From: an uncultured Collinsella sp.
GTDB taxonomy: Bacteria; Actinomycetota; Coriobacteriia; Coriobacteriales; Coriobacteriaceae
Assembly: GCA_902489665.1 (NCBI GenBank)
Contig: CABUAT010000002.1
Coordinates: 62,001 to 126,000 of the forward strand
Length of the DNA: 64,000 nucleotides
Direction: 5' to 3'
Shown: positions 19,686-28,482 of the stretch, one piece after another
How the letters are laid out: each line of letters begins with the position of its first letter
Numbering within the stretch: position 1 is the first letter of the stretch
Program-made: the position numbers and the translations under genes
The notes under the pieces: model-generated
The model's database searches: none
Seen by the model: the letters and a program-made list of their open reading frames with translations, nothing else
Told to the model about the DNA's origin: nothing

Positions 19686-20933
19686 CTAGATCAGGTCCTC
19701 CGCATCATCGAAGGCGTCGGTGTCGTGGACACCGCAGAAACGGGAGCCGGGACGAGCCTGGTTGCGGCACTGGACGCCGTCCTCGGACACATACTCGCAG
19801 CGGCGGACGTCCTCGTCCTCCTCGTCACCGATCAGGTCGGCGGCGGGCTCCTCGTGAACGGGAACATTCTTGAGGATGTCGGCGGCAAGCGTCTCGGACT
19901 TGATGTCGATGTGCCAGCCGGTCAGGCGCGCGGCGAGGCGGGCGTTCTGGCCCTCCTTGCCGATGGCGAGGGACAACTGGTCGTCGGGCACGATGACGCC
20001 GGCGTAGGCCTTCTCCTCGTCGATGAGGACGCGGGTGACCTTAGCGGGCGACAGGGCGTTGGCGACGTAGACGGCAGGATCGGCATCCCACAGGATGACG
20101 TCGACGCGCTCGCCACGGAGCTCGCCCACGACAGCGCGAACACGGCTGCCCTTGGGGCCGACGCAGGCGCCCACGGGATCCAGACGGTCGTCGAGCGAGT
20201 GGACGGCGACCTTGGAGCGCTGGCCGGGCTCGCGGGCGATCGACTTGATCTGGACGGTGCCCTCATAGATCTCGGGCACCTCCTGCTCAAACAGACGACG
20301 CATGAGCTCGGGGTGGGTACGGGAGATGACAATCGGCGGACGGCTGTGCTCGCCACGAACCGGCTGCAGGTTGGAGTTGGGGTCGCGAACGTCGATGATC
20401 ACGGCCTTGATGTGCTGGTTGTGTAGGTAGCGCTCGCCCATCGGACGCTCGTTGCGCTCGTTCTCGTAACGGCGCTGATCGAAGTGCGGCAGCTCGGCCT
20501 CGACGCCCTCGCGGATCTTGACGATCGTGAAGTCGGGCGTGGACTGCAGCACGGTACCGCTGATGAGGTCACCGATGCGGCCGGAGAACTCCTCGTAGAT
20601 CTGCTCGCGGGCGGAGTTGCGCACGATGGCGTTGATCTCGGCCTTGGCGTGCTGGGCAGCGATGCGGCTCGTGTTCTTGGGGGTGACGTCGATCTCCTCG
20701 AACTCGGTGAAGTTGCCCTCCTCGTCCATGGAATCGTCGATCGGCTCCAGGCGGTAGACGTAGATCTTGCCGGTGGTGCGGTCGATGGTCACCTTGGCGC
20801 CCCACTCAAGATGCAGGATCTCGGCATAGCTCTTGGCGAGCGACTGCTCCAAGCGGTCGATCAGGTAGAGCTGGTCGATGTGCTTCTCCTGGCAAAGCTC
20901 CATCAGGGCGGACATCATGTCGGATGCTGCCAT
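19686..20933 (-). CDS. nusA: Transcription termination/antitermination factor NusA with a C-terminal Cys/His tail
   Basis: A 415-residue NusA: N-terminal polymerase-binding domain, S1 domain at about 125-205, then KH1 (DPVGACVGPKGSRVRAVVGEL) and KH2 (LSLAIGKEGQNARLAARLTGW). The start at 20933 follows rimP by 1 nt. Beyond the KH domains there is an unusual tail with Cys379, Cys389, Cys400 and His403 (C-x9-C-x10-C-x2-H), which looks like a small zinc-binding knuckle, ending in an acidic stretch. The tail is seen directly; its function is unknown. Confidence 0.94.
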   Translation of the reverse strand: MAASDMMSALMELCQEKHIDQLYLIDRLEQSLAKSYAEILHLEWGAKVTIDRTTGKIYVYRLEPIDDSMDEEGNFTEFEEIDVTPKNTSRIAAQHAKAEINAIVRNSAREQIYEEFSGRIGDLISGTVLQSTPDFTIVKIREGVEAELPHFDQRRYENERNERPMGERYLHNQHIKAVIIDVRDPNSNLQPVRGEHSRPPIVISRTHPELMRRLFEQEVPEIYEGTVQIKSIAREPGQRSKVAVHSLDDRLDPVGACVGPKGSRVRAVVGELRGERVDVILWDADPAVYVANALSPAKVTRVLIDEEKAYAGVIVPDDQLSLAIGKEGQNARLAARLTGWHIDIKSETLAADILKNVPVHEEPAADLIGDEEDEDVRRCEYVSEDGVQCRNQARPGSRFCGVHDTDAFDDAEDLI

Positions 20934-20934
20934 C

Positions 20935-21429
20935 TTACTTTCCTTCCTTCGCGGGCTTGAAGTCGTAGGTGGGCTTCAACTTGCACTTTTTAACATCAGA
21001 GAAATCGAGGGTGACGGACTCGCCGTCCTCGAGCTCGAGGGTCACGTTCGTCTCGGTGGCGGAGGCAATCTTGCCGGCGTACTTGCGACGGCCCTCGGTG
21101 GCGGTGGAGGTGAGCTCGCAGTTCTCGCCCACAAAGCGGGCAAAGTCGCACGGGCGGCGCAGCGGGCGCGCCATACCCGGGCTCGACACCTCGAGCGTAT
21201 AGCTCGAAGAGATGGGGTCGAGCTCCTCAATCACATCGCCGACCCACTTGGTGTTGGCCGTGACGTCGTTGAGCGAAAGACTCTGACCCTCGGCACCCTC
21301 GATACGCACGCGCACGCAGGGGGCCTTGGTGGCACCCACGAGCTCGACGTCGACGATATCGACATCGTGCTGGGGAGCGACGGCCTCGAGCGCGTCGATG
21401 ATCGCCTGCTCGGTCTTGGTCTTGACCAT
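20935..21429 (-). CDS. rimP: Ribosome maturation factor RimP
   Basis: A 164-residue RimP for 30S assembly, with the family motif YTLEVSSPGMARPLRRPCDFARFVG near the middle and a C-terminal SH3-like part. The start at 21429 (MVKTKTEQ) is preceded by GGAGG; the frame is open further upstream but that sequence is the leader with its hairpin. First gene of the rimP-nusA-infB-rbfA-nrnA-truB-ribF series. Confidence 0.93.
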   Translation of the reverse strand: MVKTKTEQAIIDALEAVAPQHDVDIVDVELVGATKAPCVRVRIEGAEGQSLSLNDVTANTKWVGDVIEELDPISSSYTLEVSSPGMARPLRRPCDFARFVGENCELTSTATEGRRKYAGKIASATETNVTLELEDGESVTLDFSDVKKCKLKPTYDFKPAKEGK

Positions 21430-21448
21430 TGCGGCACCTCCATCCATA

Positions 21449-21482
21449 CAAAAAAGAAGCGGGGCCGAAACCCCACTTCTTT
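21449..21482 (-). promoter_or_regulatory. Terminator-like hairpin in the rimP-nusA leader (candidate attenuator)
   Basis: On the minus strand a 12-bp stem (AAAGAAGTGGGG/CCCCGCTTCTTT, one G-U pair) with loop TTTCGG is followed by a run of six U. It lies between a near-consensus promoter (21508-21536) and the rimP start, about 20 nt before the start codon. No gene on this strand lies upstream for it to terminate. Confidence 0.8.
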
Positions 21483-21507
21483 CAATTACAACTTCATTTG
21501 CAAGCAA

Positions 21508-21536
21508 ACTATACCAATAGCTGCGGAAACGTGCAA
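21508..21536 (-). promoter_or_regulatory. Promoter of the rimP-nusA-infB operon
   Basis: TTGCAC (21536-21531), a 17-nt spacer and TATAGT (21513-21508) on the minus strand. It would give a leader of about 70 nt containing the hairpin at 21449-21482. Confidence 0.78.
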
Positions 21537-21797
21537 GCACAACGCAAACCTGCAGATGAGTGCAAGCACAGGTTCTCCACAAGAAACGGATAATTGGGCG
21601 AGAACCCCCATATGGCGCTCCCCCAAAAGGGCCAAAACAGGCCAAACGTCCCAACCCGCCAAGCGAATCGGGCCCTATGGGCATTCCGCTCTTGGGTGCA
21701 CATCGGCCAAACTACAGCTAGGGACATTCTGCAGCAAAAGGCCGGCCGCGCGCATTGGCCGCACAACCTTCCAAAACCCTACGGCAAGGAGGCACCC

Positions 21798-22370
21798 ATG
21801 AAACGTCTCGGCACCCTCTGCACGACCGCGCTCGCCATCGCAGTCTGCTCGTTCGCCCTGATGGGAAGCAGCAATATCGATGGCAAAACCGGGCCATCTG
21901 AGCCGACTCCCGGAAGCACCGAAGCTGCCGAGGAAACGACGCCACAGGGTAGCTTCGATAAAATCAACGAAGACGAAATCGATCCCCAGAGCTTGGGTCC
22001 CGATTCCCAAGAACAGTTCCCCATCGACCTTGAGGCAGACGAGAGCGTCCATGTTACCTGCGTGGGAAAGGACACCGACGGCTACGGGGACGCCGCACTC
22101 GTCTTTACGGTGACTAACAACACCGGTGTCGACATGATGTTTGGCGATGTGGACTCCTATGCCTACGTCAACGGCGTGGTCCGCGATGTGCGCATGCGCC
22201 AGCAGGTCGCAGCGGGCGAGGAAACGCGCGCCATGCTCATCTTTGTGGGCACCTTCGACGATCCGGACTTTGATGTGAACAACGACCTCAACGACATCTA
22301 CCTCAACATTTGGATGTTCGAAGAGGCAACGGGCAACGTTGACTTTAGGGACCTGGTACACATCCCATAG
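21798..22370 (+). CDS. Secreted protein of unknown function
   Basis: A 190-residue protein. The start at 21798 follows CAAGGAGG. Residues 1-25 (basic MKR, then a hydrophobic core to ALMGSS) form a signal peptide; there is no proper lipobox. A Pro/Glu/Thr-rich linker to about residue 60 is followed by a beta-rich domain (VHVTCVGKDTDGYGDAALVFTVTNNTG, then VAAGEETRAMLIF) that resembles the extracellular DUF4352/DUF5067-like immunoglobulin-type folds. It is alone on the plus strand within a minus-strand region, and is followed by a bidirectional terminator. No function can be assigned. Confidence 0.75.
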   Translation: MKRLGTLCTTALAIAVCSFALMGSSNIDGKTGPSEPTPGSTEAAEETTPQGSFDKINEDEIDPQSLGPDSQEQFPIDLEADESVHVTCVGKDTDGYGDAALVFTVTNNTGVDMMFGDVDSYAYVNGVVRDVRMRQQVAAGEETRAMLIFVGTFDDPDFDVNNDLNDIYLNIWMFEEATGNVDFRDLVHIP

Positions 22371-22410
22371 AAAACGGTGCGACGCACTGGCTAAGCAGGG
22401 CATAAAACAC

Positions 22411-22450
22411 AAGACGAGGGACGACCCAACCGGACCGTCCCTCGTCTTTT
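22411..22450. terminator. Bidirectional terminator between the secreted-protein gene and leuS
   Basis: AAGACGAGGGACG and CGTCCCTCGTCTT pair perfectly around a 12-nt loop, with T-runs on both exits. It serves the plus-strand gene ending at 22370 and leuS ending at 22475. Confidence 0.9.
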
Positions 22451-22474
22451 ATGCGTCAGTTAAGTGCGCAGCGC

Positions 22475-25051
22475 TTACTTGACCACCAGGTTGACCAGCT
22501 TGCCGGGCACGCAGATGGCCTTGACGACCGTCTTGCCCTCGAGCCACTTGGCGACGGCGGCCTCGGCGGCAGCCTGCATATCCTCATTGGAGGCATCGCG
22601 GGCCACGTCGACGCGGCCGCGGACCTTGCCGAGCACCTGGACCACGATCTGCACCGTGTCCTCGATGGACTCGGCCAGGTCGAACTCGGGCCAGGCAGCG
22701 GTATAGGCGTTGCCCTCGCAGCCGAGCGCCTCGTGCCACAGCTCGTCGGCCCAGAACGGGCAGATGGGCGCCAGCACGCTCACGATATCCTTGGCCACGC
22801 CGTAGCACAGCGCCTTGTCGCGGGCGGTACCCTCAGTGGCATTGAGGTAGGCGCTCGCCGCGTTGACGAGCTCCATGACGGCCGAGATGGCGGTGTTGAA
22901 CTGGCCGCGATCGAAGTCCTCGGTGCACTTGGCGATGGTGCGGTGACGCTCGCGATAGAGCTTCATCGCGACCTCGTCGAGCGCGGACTTGTCGAAGGCC
23001 ACGTTGGCGTCACCGGACTGGACGAGCTGCCAAACGATACGCCAGGCGCGCTTGATGAAGCGGTTGGCGCCCTCAACGGCCTTGGGATCCCAGTCGAAGT
23101 CCTTCTCGGGCGGGGCGATAAACAGGATCGCCAAACGCATGGTGTCGGCGCCGTAGGGCTCGATGACCGAGCTCGGAGGCACGACATTGCCCTTGGACTT
23201 GGACATGGTGTCGCCGTTCTCGTCCTTGACCATGCCCTGGCACAACAGGTTGGTGAAGGGCTCGTCCACGCTCAGCAGGCCCAGGTCACGCAGGGCCTTG
23301 GTAAAGAAGCGGCTGTAGAGCAGGTGCAGAATGGCGTGCTCGATGCCGCCGATGTAGTTATCGACAGGCATCCAACGGTCGGCGGCCTCTCGGGAGAAGG
23401 GCAGCTCGGTGTTGTGAGGATCGGTATAGCGCAGGTAATACCAGCTGGAGCAGGTAAACGTATCCATGGTATCGGTCTCGCGCTTGGCCGGGCGGCCGCA
23501 GACCGGGCAGGTAGTCTCATAGAACTCTTTGCACTCGGCGAGGGTCTCGCCTGCGCCCAGGTCCAGGTTCTCGGGCAGCGTCACCGGCAGCTGATCCTCG
23601 GGCACGGGCACGATGCCGCAGTGCTCGCAGTGGATAGCCGGGATGGGGTTGCCCCAATAGCGCTGACGGCTGATGAGCCAGTCGCGCAGACGGAACTCGA
23701 CCTTGCGACGACCGCAGCCCATGGCCTCGAGGTCGGCCACGATCGCAGCCTCGCCCTCGGAGTGCTTGCCGCCGCGCATTCCGGTGTACTTGCCAGACTG
23801 GACGAGCGTGCCCTCGGCAGCGTGGGCGCAATCCCAGTCGACGGTCTCGGCATGGAAGGTATCGATGGTCTCGCCGCTGGCCTCGACGGCAGCGCGATCG
23901 TCATCGTCCAGGATGATCGGCACGATCGGCAGGTCGTACTTACGGGCAAACTCAAAGTCGCGCTGGTCGCCACAGGGAACGGCCATGACGGCACCGGTAC
24001 CGTAGTCGGCAACGACATAATCGGCAACCCACACGGGGACCTTCTCGCCGTTCACGGGGTTCACCACGTAGCGGCCGGTAAAAGCGCCGTGCTTCTCGAG
24101 GGTGCCCTGGGCACGCTCGACGGCAGAGATATGCTTGGAGTCCTCGACGATCTTGGTGACGGCCTCCTCGTACTCCGTGCCCTCGACGAGCTCGTGCAGG
24201 CCGGCGTACTCGGGAGCCAGGACAAAGAAGGAGACGCCAAAAAGGGTATCGGCGCGCGTGGTGAAGACGGTGATCTTACCCTCGTCGCCCTCGATGGGCT
24301 CGCCATCCTGGTCGCACAGGGTAAAGTCGACCTCGGCGCCCTCGGAGCGACCGATCCAGTTGGCCTGCATCTGCTTGACGCGCTCGGGCCAGCCGGGGAG
24401 CTTCTCCAGGTCGTCGAGCAGCTCCTGAGAGTACTCGGTAATCTTGTAGTACCACTGCTCAAGGTCGCGCTTCTCGGGCTCGGTGCCACAGCGCCAGCAC
24501 TTGCCCTCGGTAACCTGCTCGTTGGCCAGAACGGTCTTGCAGGTGGGGCACCAGTTGACCGGGTTCTTCTTACGGTAGACCAGGCCCTTTTCCCACATCT
24601 TCTCAAAGATCCACTGGCCCCAGCGATAGTAGTCGGGGCTGCAGGTCTTGACCATGCGATCCAGATCGTAGGAGAAGCCCATGCGCTTCATCGTGGCGAG
24701 CGCCTGGTCCATGTTCTTATACGTCCAGGCGGCAGCCTGCGTGTTGTGCTTGATGGCGGCGTTCTCGGCGGGCAGGCCAAAGGCGTCAAAGCCGATGGGG
24801 TGCAGCACGTCGTAGCCGCGCATGCGGGCCTGACGGGCCATGGCATCGCCGATGGTATAGTTGCGCGCGTGGCCCATGTGCAGGTCGCCCGACGGATACG
24901 GGAACATCTCGAGCACATACTTCTTGGGCTTGCTCTCGTCGGTGTCGACGGCAAAGAGGTTGGAGTCCTCCCAGGCCTTCATCCACCGGGACTCAATGGC
25001 CTGCGCGTCGTAGGCAGGAATCTCGTCCTTATGATCTGTGCAATCGCACAT
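22475..25051 (-). CDS. leuS: Leucine--tRNA ligase
   Basis: An 858-residue class I synthetase. The HIGH motif is HMGH at 58-61, the CP1 editing domain is in the middle, and the KMSKS-type motif is TMSKSKGN near residue 617. It contains zinc-type Cys pairs (CPTC/CWRC and CEHC/CPVC regions). The start at 25051 follows AAAGGAG. No T-box leader is seen; instead a 119-bp palindrome ends 24 nt upstream of the start. Confidence 0.97.
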   Translation of the reverse strand: MCDCTDHKDEIPAYDAQAIESRWMKAWEDSNLFAVDTDESKPKKYVLEMFPYPSGDLHMGHARNYTIGDAMARQARMRGYDVLHPIGFDAFGLPAENAAIKHNTQAAAWTYKNMDQALATMKRMGFSYDLDRMVKTCSPDYYRWGQWIFEKMWEKGLVYRKKNPVNWCPTCKTVLANEQVTEGKCWRCGTEPEKRDLEQWYYKITEYSQELLDDLEKLPGWPERVKQMQANWIGRSEGAEVDFTLCDQDGEPIEGDEGKITVFTTRADTLFGVSFFVLAPEYAGLHELVEGTEYEEAVTKIVEDSKHISAVERAQGTLEKHGAFTGRYVVNPVNGEKVPVWVADYVVADYGTGAVMAVPCGDQRDFEFARKYDLPIVPIILDDDDRAAVEASGETIDTFHAETVDWDCAHAAEGTLVQSGKYTGMRGGKHSEGEAAIVADLEAMGCGRRKVEFRLRDWLISRQRYWGNPIPAIHCEHCGIVPVPEDQLPVTLPENLDLGAGETLAECKEFYETTCPVCGRPAKRETDTMDTFTCSSWYYLRYTDPHNTELPFSREAADRWMPVDNYIGGIEHAILHLLYSRFFTKALRDLGLLSVDEPFTNLLCQGMVKDENGDTMSKSKGNVVPPSSVIEPYGADTMRLAILFIAPPEKDFDWDPKAVEGANRFIKRAWRIVWQLVQSGDANVAFDKSALDEVAMKLYRERHRTIAKCTEDFDRGQFNTAISAVMELVNAASAYLNATEGTARDKALCYGVAKDIVSVLAPICPFWADELWHEALGCEGNAYTAAWPEFDLAESIEDTVQIVVQVLGKVRGRVDVARDASNEDMQAAAEAAVAKWLEGKTVVKAICVPGKLVNLVVK

Positions 25052-25074
25052 ATCAGCTCCTTTAATCTTAGCTG

Positions 25075-25193
25075 GGGTCGGTCGGCTTAGCTTTGTTCGC
25101 TACTGCGGACAGTCCTGCGCAAGACGAAGAGCACATTAAGTGCTCTTCTTTGCGTGCGGAACTTGTAGCGAACAAAGCTAAGCCGACCGACCC
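25075..25193. repeat. 119-bp palindromic element upstream of leuS
   Basis: The 29-nt arms 25075-25103 and 25165-25193 are perfect inverted copies (arm begins GGGTCGGTCGGC). Inside is a second hairpin, GAAGAGCAC...GTGCTCTTC, around ATTAA. The whole could fold into one long stem-loop. It resembles a miniature inverted-repeat element or a REP-like hairpin; it would sit in or at the leuS leader. Confidence 0.8.
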
Positions 25194-25227
25194 TAAGGTT
25201 AACTTGACTGATGATAGCAAATACGAC

Positions 25228-25263
25228 AAGCGAGATGCCTGCGACTTGCGGGCATCTCGCTTT
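25228..25263. terminator. Hairpin after guaB, probable terminator
   Basis: AAGCGAGATGCC and GGCATCTCGCTT pair perfectly around an 11-nt loop. The U-runs are short on both strands. It lies 49 nt beyond the guaB stop. Confidence 0.65.
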
Positions 25264-25311
25264 ATCTAGATAACGTGGCTGAAAATCAACCTTTGATATG
25301 CAGCTCTTACC

Positions 25312-26823
25312 TTATCTATAGGAAACGCTCTGCTGAGAATCCTTCACGACTACGTCGTGGGCGCCGCCTTCGACGATGGAGGTGGAGCTGACCAGCGTTA
25401 GGCGTGCCTTTTCCTGGAGCTCGGGGATCGAGAGGGCACCGCAGTTGCACATCGTGGACTTGACCTTGTAGAGCGTGCCGCCTACGCCGTCCTTGAGGGA
25501 ACCGGCATAGGGAACGTAGGAGTCAACGCCCTCGACGAAGCTGAGCTTCGCGGCGCCGCCCAGGTCGTAGCGCTGCCAGTTGCGGGCACGCGCAGAACCC
25601 TCGCCCCAGTACTCCTTCATGTACTGGCCATTGACATTGACGCGCTCGGTCGGGCTCTCGTCGAAGCGGGCGAAGTAGCGACCCAGCATCATAAAGTCGG
25701 CACCCATGGCAAGGGCGAGCGTCATGTGGTAGTCGTAGACGATACCGCCGTCGGAGCACACGGGCACGTAGACGCCGGTCTCCTCGTAGTACTCGTCGCG
25801 AGCGCGGCAGACGTCGATCAGCGCGGTAGCCTGGCCACGGCCGATGCCCTTGGTCTCGCGGGTGATGCAGATGGAACCGCCGCCGATACCGACCTTGATG
25901 AAGTCGGCACCGCAGTCGGCCAGGAAGCGGAAGCCCTCGGCGTCGACAACGTTACCGGCACCGACCTTGACGTCCTCGCCGTAGTTGGCGCGGATCCACT
26001 CGATGGTGCGCTTCTGCCACTCGCTGAAGCCCTCGGAAGAGTCGATGCACAGGACATCGGCGCCGGCCTCGATGAGCAGCGGCACGCGCTCGGCATAGTC
26101 GCGGGTGTTGATACCGGCGCCGACCATGTAGCGCTTGTCGTTATCGAGCAGCTCGTTGGGGTTGGTCTTGTGGCTGTCGTAGTCCTTGCGGAAAACGATG
26201 CCCATCAGGTGATCGTAGTCGTCGACGATGGGCAGGGCGTTGAGCTTATTGTCCCAGATGACGTCGTTAGCGACCTTGAGGCTGATGTTCTTGTCGCCCA
26301 CGATGAGCTGCTCACGCGGGGTCATGAACTCGGAGACCTTCGTCTGGTGGTCATCGCGACTGGGACGATAGTCACGGCTGGTGACGATGCCCAGGAGCTT
26401 ACCCTTGGGAGTGCCGTCGTCGGTGACCGGCATGGTGGAGTGGCCGGTCTTCTCCTTGAGCTCGATGACCTGCTCCATGGTCATGTCGGGGGTCAGCGTG
26501 GAATCGGACTGAACGAAACCGGCCTTGTGATCCTTGACGGCCTTGACCATGGCGGCCTCGGACTCGGCGCTCTGGGAACCGTAAATGAAGGACAGGCCGC
26601 CCTCGGTAGCGAGCGCGACGCCCATGTCGACGCCCGAGACGGACTGCATGATGGCGGAAACCATGGGGATGTTCAGGGTGATTGCCGGCTTCTCACCGCG
26701 CTTATAGCGGGTTAGCGGCGTCTTAAGAGAGACGTTGTTGGGGATGCACTGCGAGGACGAGTAACCAGGGACCAGCAGATACTCCGAAAACGTGTGGGAC
26801 TCACCGGGAAAGAACGTAGCCAT
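25312..26823 (-). CDS. guaB: Inosine-5'-monophosphate dehydrogenase
   Basis: A 503-residue IMPDH, the first step from IMP to GMP (IMP to XMP with NAD). A (beta/alpha)8 barrel is interrupted at about 95-220 by two CBS domains (FMTPREQLIVGDKN, IVDDYDHLMGIVFRKD). The catalytic loop is GGGSICITRETKG, with the active Cys near residue 316. The flap region (YWGEGSARARNW) follows. The C-terminal half resembles the long bacterial/protist-type IMPDH. RBS AAAGGAG. It is a single-gene unit. Confidence 0.94.
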   Translation of the reverse strand: MATFFPGESHTFSEYLLVPGYSSSQCIPNNVSLKTPLTRYKRGEKPAITLNIPMVSAIMQSVSGVDMGVALATEGGLSFIYGSQSAESEAAMVKAVKDHKAGFVQSDSTLTPDMTMEQVIELKEKTGHSTMPVTDDGTPKGKLLGIVTSRDYRPSRDDHQTKVSEFMTPREQLIVGDKNISLKVANDVIWDNKLNALPIVDDYDHLMGIVFRKDYDSHKTNPNELLDNDKRYMVGAGINTRDYAERVPLLIEAGADVLCIDSSEGFSEWQKRTIEWIRANYGEDVKVGAGNVVDAEGFRFLADCGADFIKVGIGGGSICITRETKGIGRGQATALIDVCRARDEYYEETGVYVPVCSDGGIVYDYHMTLALAMGADFMMLGRYFARFDESPTERVNVNGQYMKEYWGEGSARARNWQRYDLGGAAKLSFVEGVDSYVPYAGSLKDGVGGTLYKVKSTMCNCGALSIPELQEKARLTLVSSTSIVEGGAHDVVVKDSQQSVSYR

Positions 26824-27007
26824 GTTTCTCCTTTTTCCATGCGACCGGTCGGCTGCAGGCCTCGTAGGACCCAGCCCAACCTTGGGCGCCCAATACTGGG
26901 GAAGTATCTTAACGCACTTTGACTGCTACAATGCATGATTTAAGAAGAGCACACGAGGGTTTGACGCAGGATTTGCGTTTGCCCAGCAAACACTTTAGCG
27001 GGGAGAC

Positions 27008-27361
27008 GTGAAGCGCATGGAGTACAGGACAACGGCAAAGCTGGTCATTCAAGCGTGCGACAAAGATCTGCCGGGCGTCTTCGGCCACGGCTGCGTCTTG
27101 CTGCTGCAGGGCATCGCCCGCGAGCATTCGCTCAACCGCGCCGCCAAGAGCATGGGCATGGCCTATTCCAAAGCGTGGCGTATTGTGAACGAGGCGGAAG
27201 GCCAGCTGGGCTGCAAGCTCATCGAGCGCGACGGCGCCCGCGGATCCACCCTCACCCCCGCCGGCGAGCGAGCCATAGCGGTCTACGAAGAGCTGCAGGC
27301 CGACATTAACAACGTCATCGCCACCAAAGCCAACGCCCTCATCGCCAGCATCATAGAGTAG
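27008..27361 (+). CDS. ModE/LysR-type winged-helix regulator
   Basis: A 117-residue protein with the N-terminal winged helix of ModE (GCVLLLQGIAREHSLNRAAKSMGMAYSKAWRIVNEAEGQLG, then GARGSTLTPAGERAIAVYEEL). It lacks the molybdate-binding TOBE domains of full ModE, so it is the short stand-alone type. The start is GTG at 27008 behind GGGGAG; the ATG at 27017 is the alternative. No molybdenum genes are in the window, so the target is unknown. Confidence 0.8.
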   Translation: MKRMEYRTTAKLVIQACDKDLPGVFGHGCVLLLQGIAREHSLNRAAKSMGMAYSKAWRIVNEAEGQLGCKLIERDGARGSTLTPAGERAIAVYEELQADINNVIATKANALIASIIE

Positions 27362-27402
27362 CCCATTTGGGACGGGGCTTTTTTAGCTGGTCGGTCACCA
27401 TA

Positions 27403-27469
27403 GATGATTATTCTGGGACGGGGATTAAAAAATCATTGATTTTTTAATCCCCGTCCCAGAATAATCATC
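27403..27469. repeat. Perfect 33-bp inverted repeat between convergent genes
   Basis: Positions 27403-27435 and 27437-27469 are exact inverted copies with a single base between them. The arms hold CTGGGACGGGG and a run of A/T at the centre. It lies between the ends of the ModE-like gene (plus) and the PLP gene (minus) and overlaps the last codons of the latter, so it probably acts as a two-way terminator. Confidence 0.85.
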
Positions 27470-28478
27470 GAAGGGCGTTGTCTAGGGTGGCCGCTACAAC
27501 CAGGGGGTTGTCGGTGCCGGCGAAGAGGCGGATGGTGCTCCCCTGCTTGCCGCGTGGAGCCGAAAGGCGCGTCGTTGCGCCGCCGGCGGGCGATGTGCGA
27601 AACTCCCCGGGCAAAGCATCGAACAGCTCGCGCGCACTACGCTCGATAAGGTCAAATTCAACTGCCGGACCAAAGCCGTGCTCGAGGATTCCCGTTGCAA
27701 CCGCATGATCGGGATGCGAGCTCAGCCCGGGATAGCGCACGTTGCACACCATCTCGTTGGCGGCCAGATACTCGGCCAGCGCACGGGCGCGGTCGAAATG
27801 CGCCTGCATGCGGACATCGAGCGAGTCCAGCCCGCGCTCCAGCACACCGGCCTCGTCAGCAGGCATATCAAGCTTGGCCAAGCCACAGCCCTCGAGCAGG
27901 GCATGCGCGCACTCAGCCGCGGCATCCACGCGATGGCGCTTGAGCTGCGAGCGCGCGGCCGATACGGCAACCAACTTGCGCGGAGCATCACCGGCGCATA
28001 CACGATCGAGCGCCTCAAGCGACAGCGCAGCACCCAGCCGCAGCGGATCGCAGCCAAAAGCCGACGCCACGGTGTTGTCCACAACAAGCAGCGCGCGGGC
28101 CTCACGAGCCGCGCGGCCAAGAGCGCGAAGGACGGGCACACGCAGGCCAAAGCCACCGATGGAGTTCACAAACCACCACAGGTGCGGCACCTCGGCATCA
28201 AACGAAGCGTCAAAGTCCTCGGACGCGGCGGCAAACGCCGCAACCGACGGCTCTCCAACGAGCACAACGTCGCAAGCATCAAAGCCGCGCTCAAACGCAT
28301 CGGCAAAGTCGTCCGCAAAGGCCACCAGGCGGTCACCGGGACGCACAATCCCCAGCAGCGACAGCCCTGCCGGCACATGCGGGGCCGCAAGCAACTGCGC
28401 CTCACGCGCGCCGGTCCTCAAAGCCCAAGCCTCTTCTAGCTGCTGTACGCCCACACGGCACCGCCCCTTCATAAGCAA
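27465..28478 (-). CDS. PLP-dependent Cys/Met metabolism family protein, apparently lacking the catalytic lysine
   Basis: A 337-residue relative of cystathionine gamma-synthase/beta-lyase. Recognisable pieces are VVDNTVASAFGCDPLRLGA (Asp134 would contact the PLP pyridine nitrogen) and VRYPGLSSHPDHAVA. Where family members have S-A-T-K-Y with the PLP-binding lysine, this protein has SAARS, so the lysine position is Arg176; Lys180 is nearby. The N-terminal region is short. It may be a pseudoenzyme or a strongly diverged enzyme. It follows scrB, separated by a terminator. Confidence 0.6.
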   Translation of the reverse strand: MLMKGRCRVGVQQLEEAWALRTGAREAQLLAAPHVPAGLSLLGIVRPGDRLVAFADDFADAFERGFDACDVVLVGEPSVAAFAAASEDFDASFDAEVPHLWWFVNSIGGFGLRVPVLRALGRAAREARALLVVDNTVASAFGCDPLRLGAALSLEALDRVCAGDAPRKLVAVSAARSQLKRHRVDAAAECAHALLEGCGLAKLDMPADEAGVLERGLDSLDVRMQAHFDRARALAEYLAANEMVCNVRYPGLSSHPDHAVATGILEHGFGPAVEFDLIERSARELFDALPGEFRTSPAGGATTRLSAPRGKQGSTIRLFAGTDNPLVVAATLDNALR

Positions 28479-28482
28479 AATC

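Noticed and set aside
22451..25090. Very long open frame on the plus strand opposite leuS
   Set aside because: It mirrors leuS codons in GC-rich DNA, has no family motifs, and leuS is certain. The same applies to long plus-strand frames at 7204-9519 and 17009-19633.
25052..25200. T-box riboswitch for leuS
   Set aside because: No conserved T-box sequence or specifier loop; the structure is a long simple palindrome.
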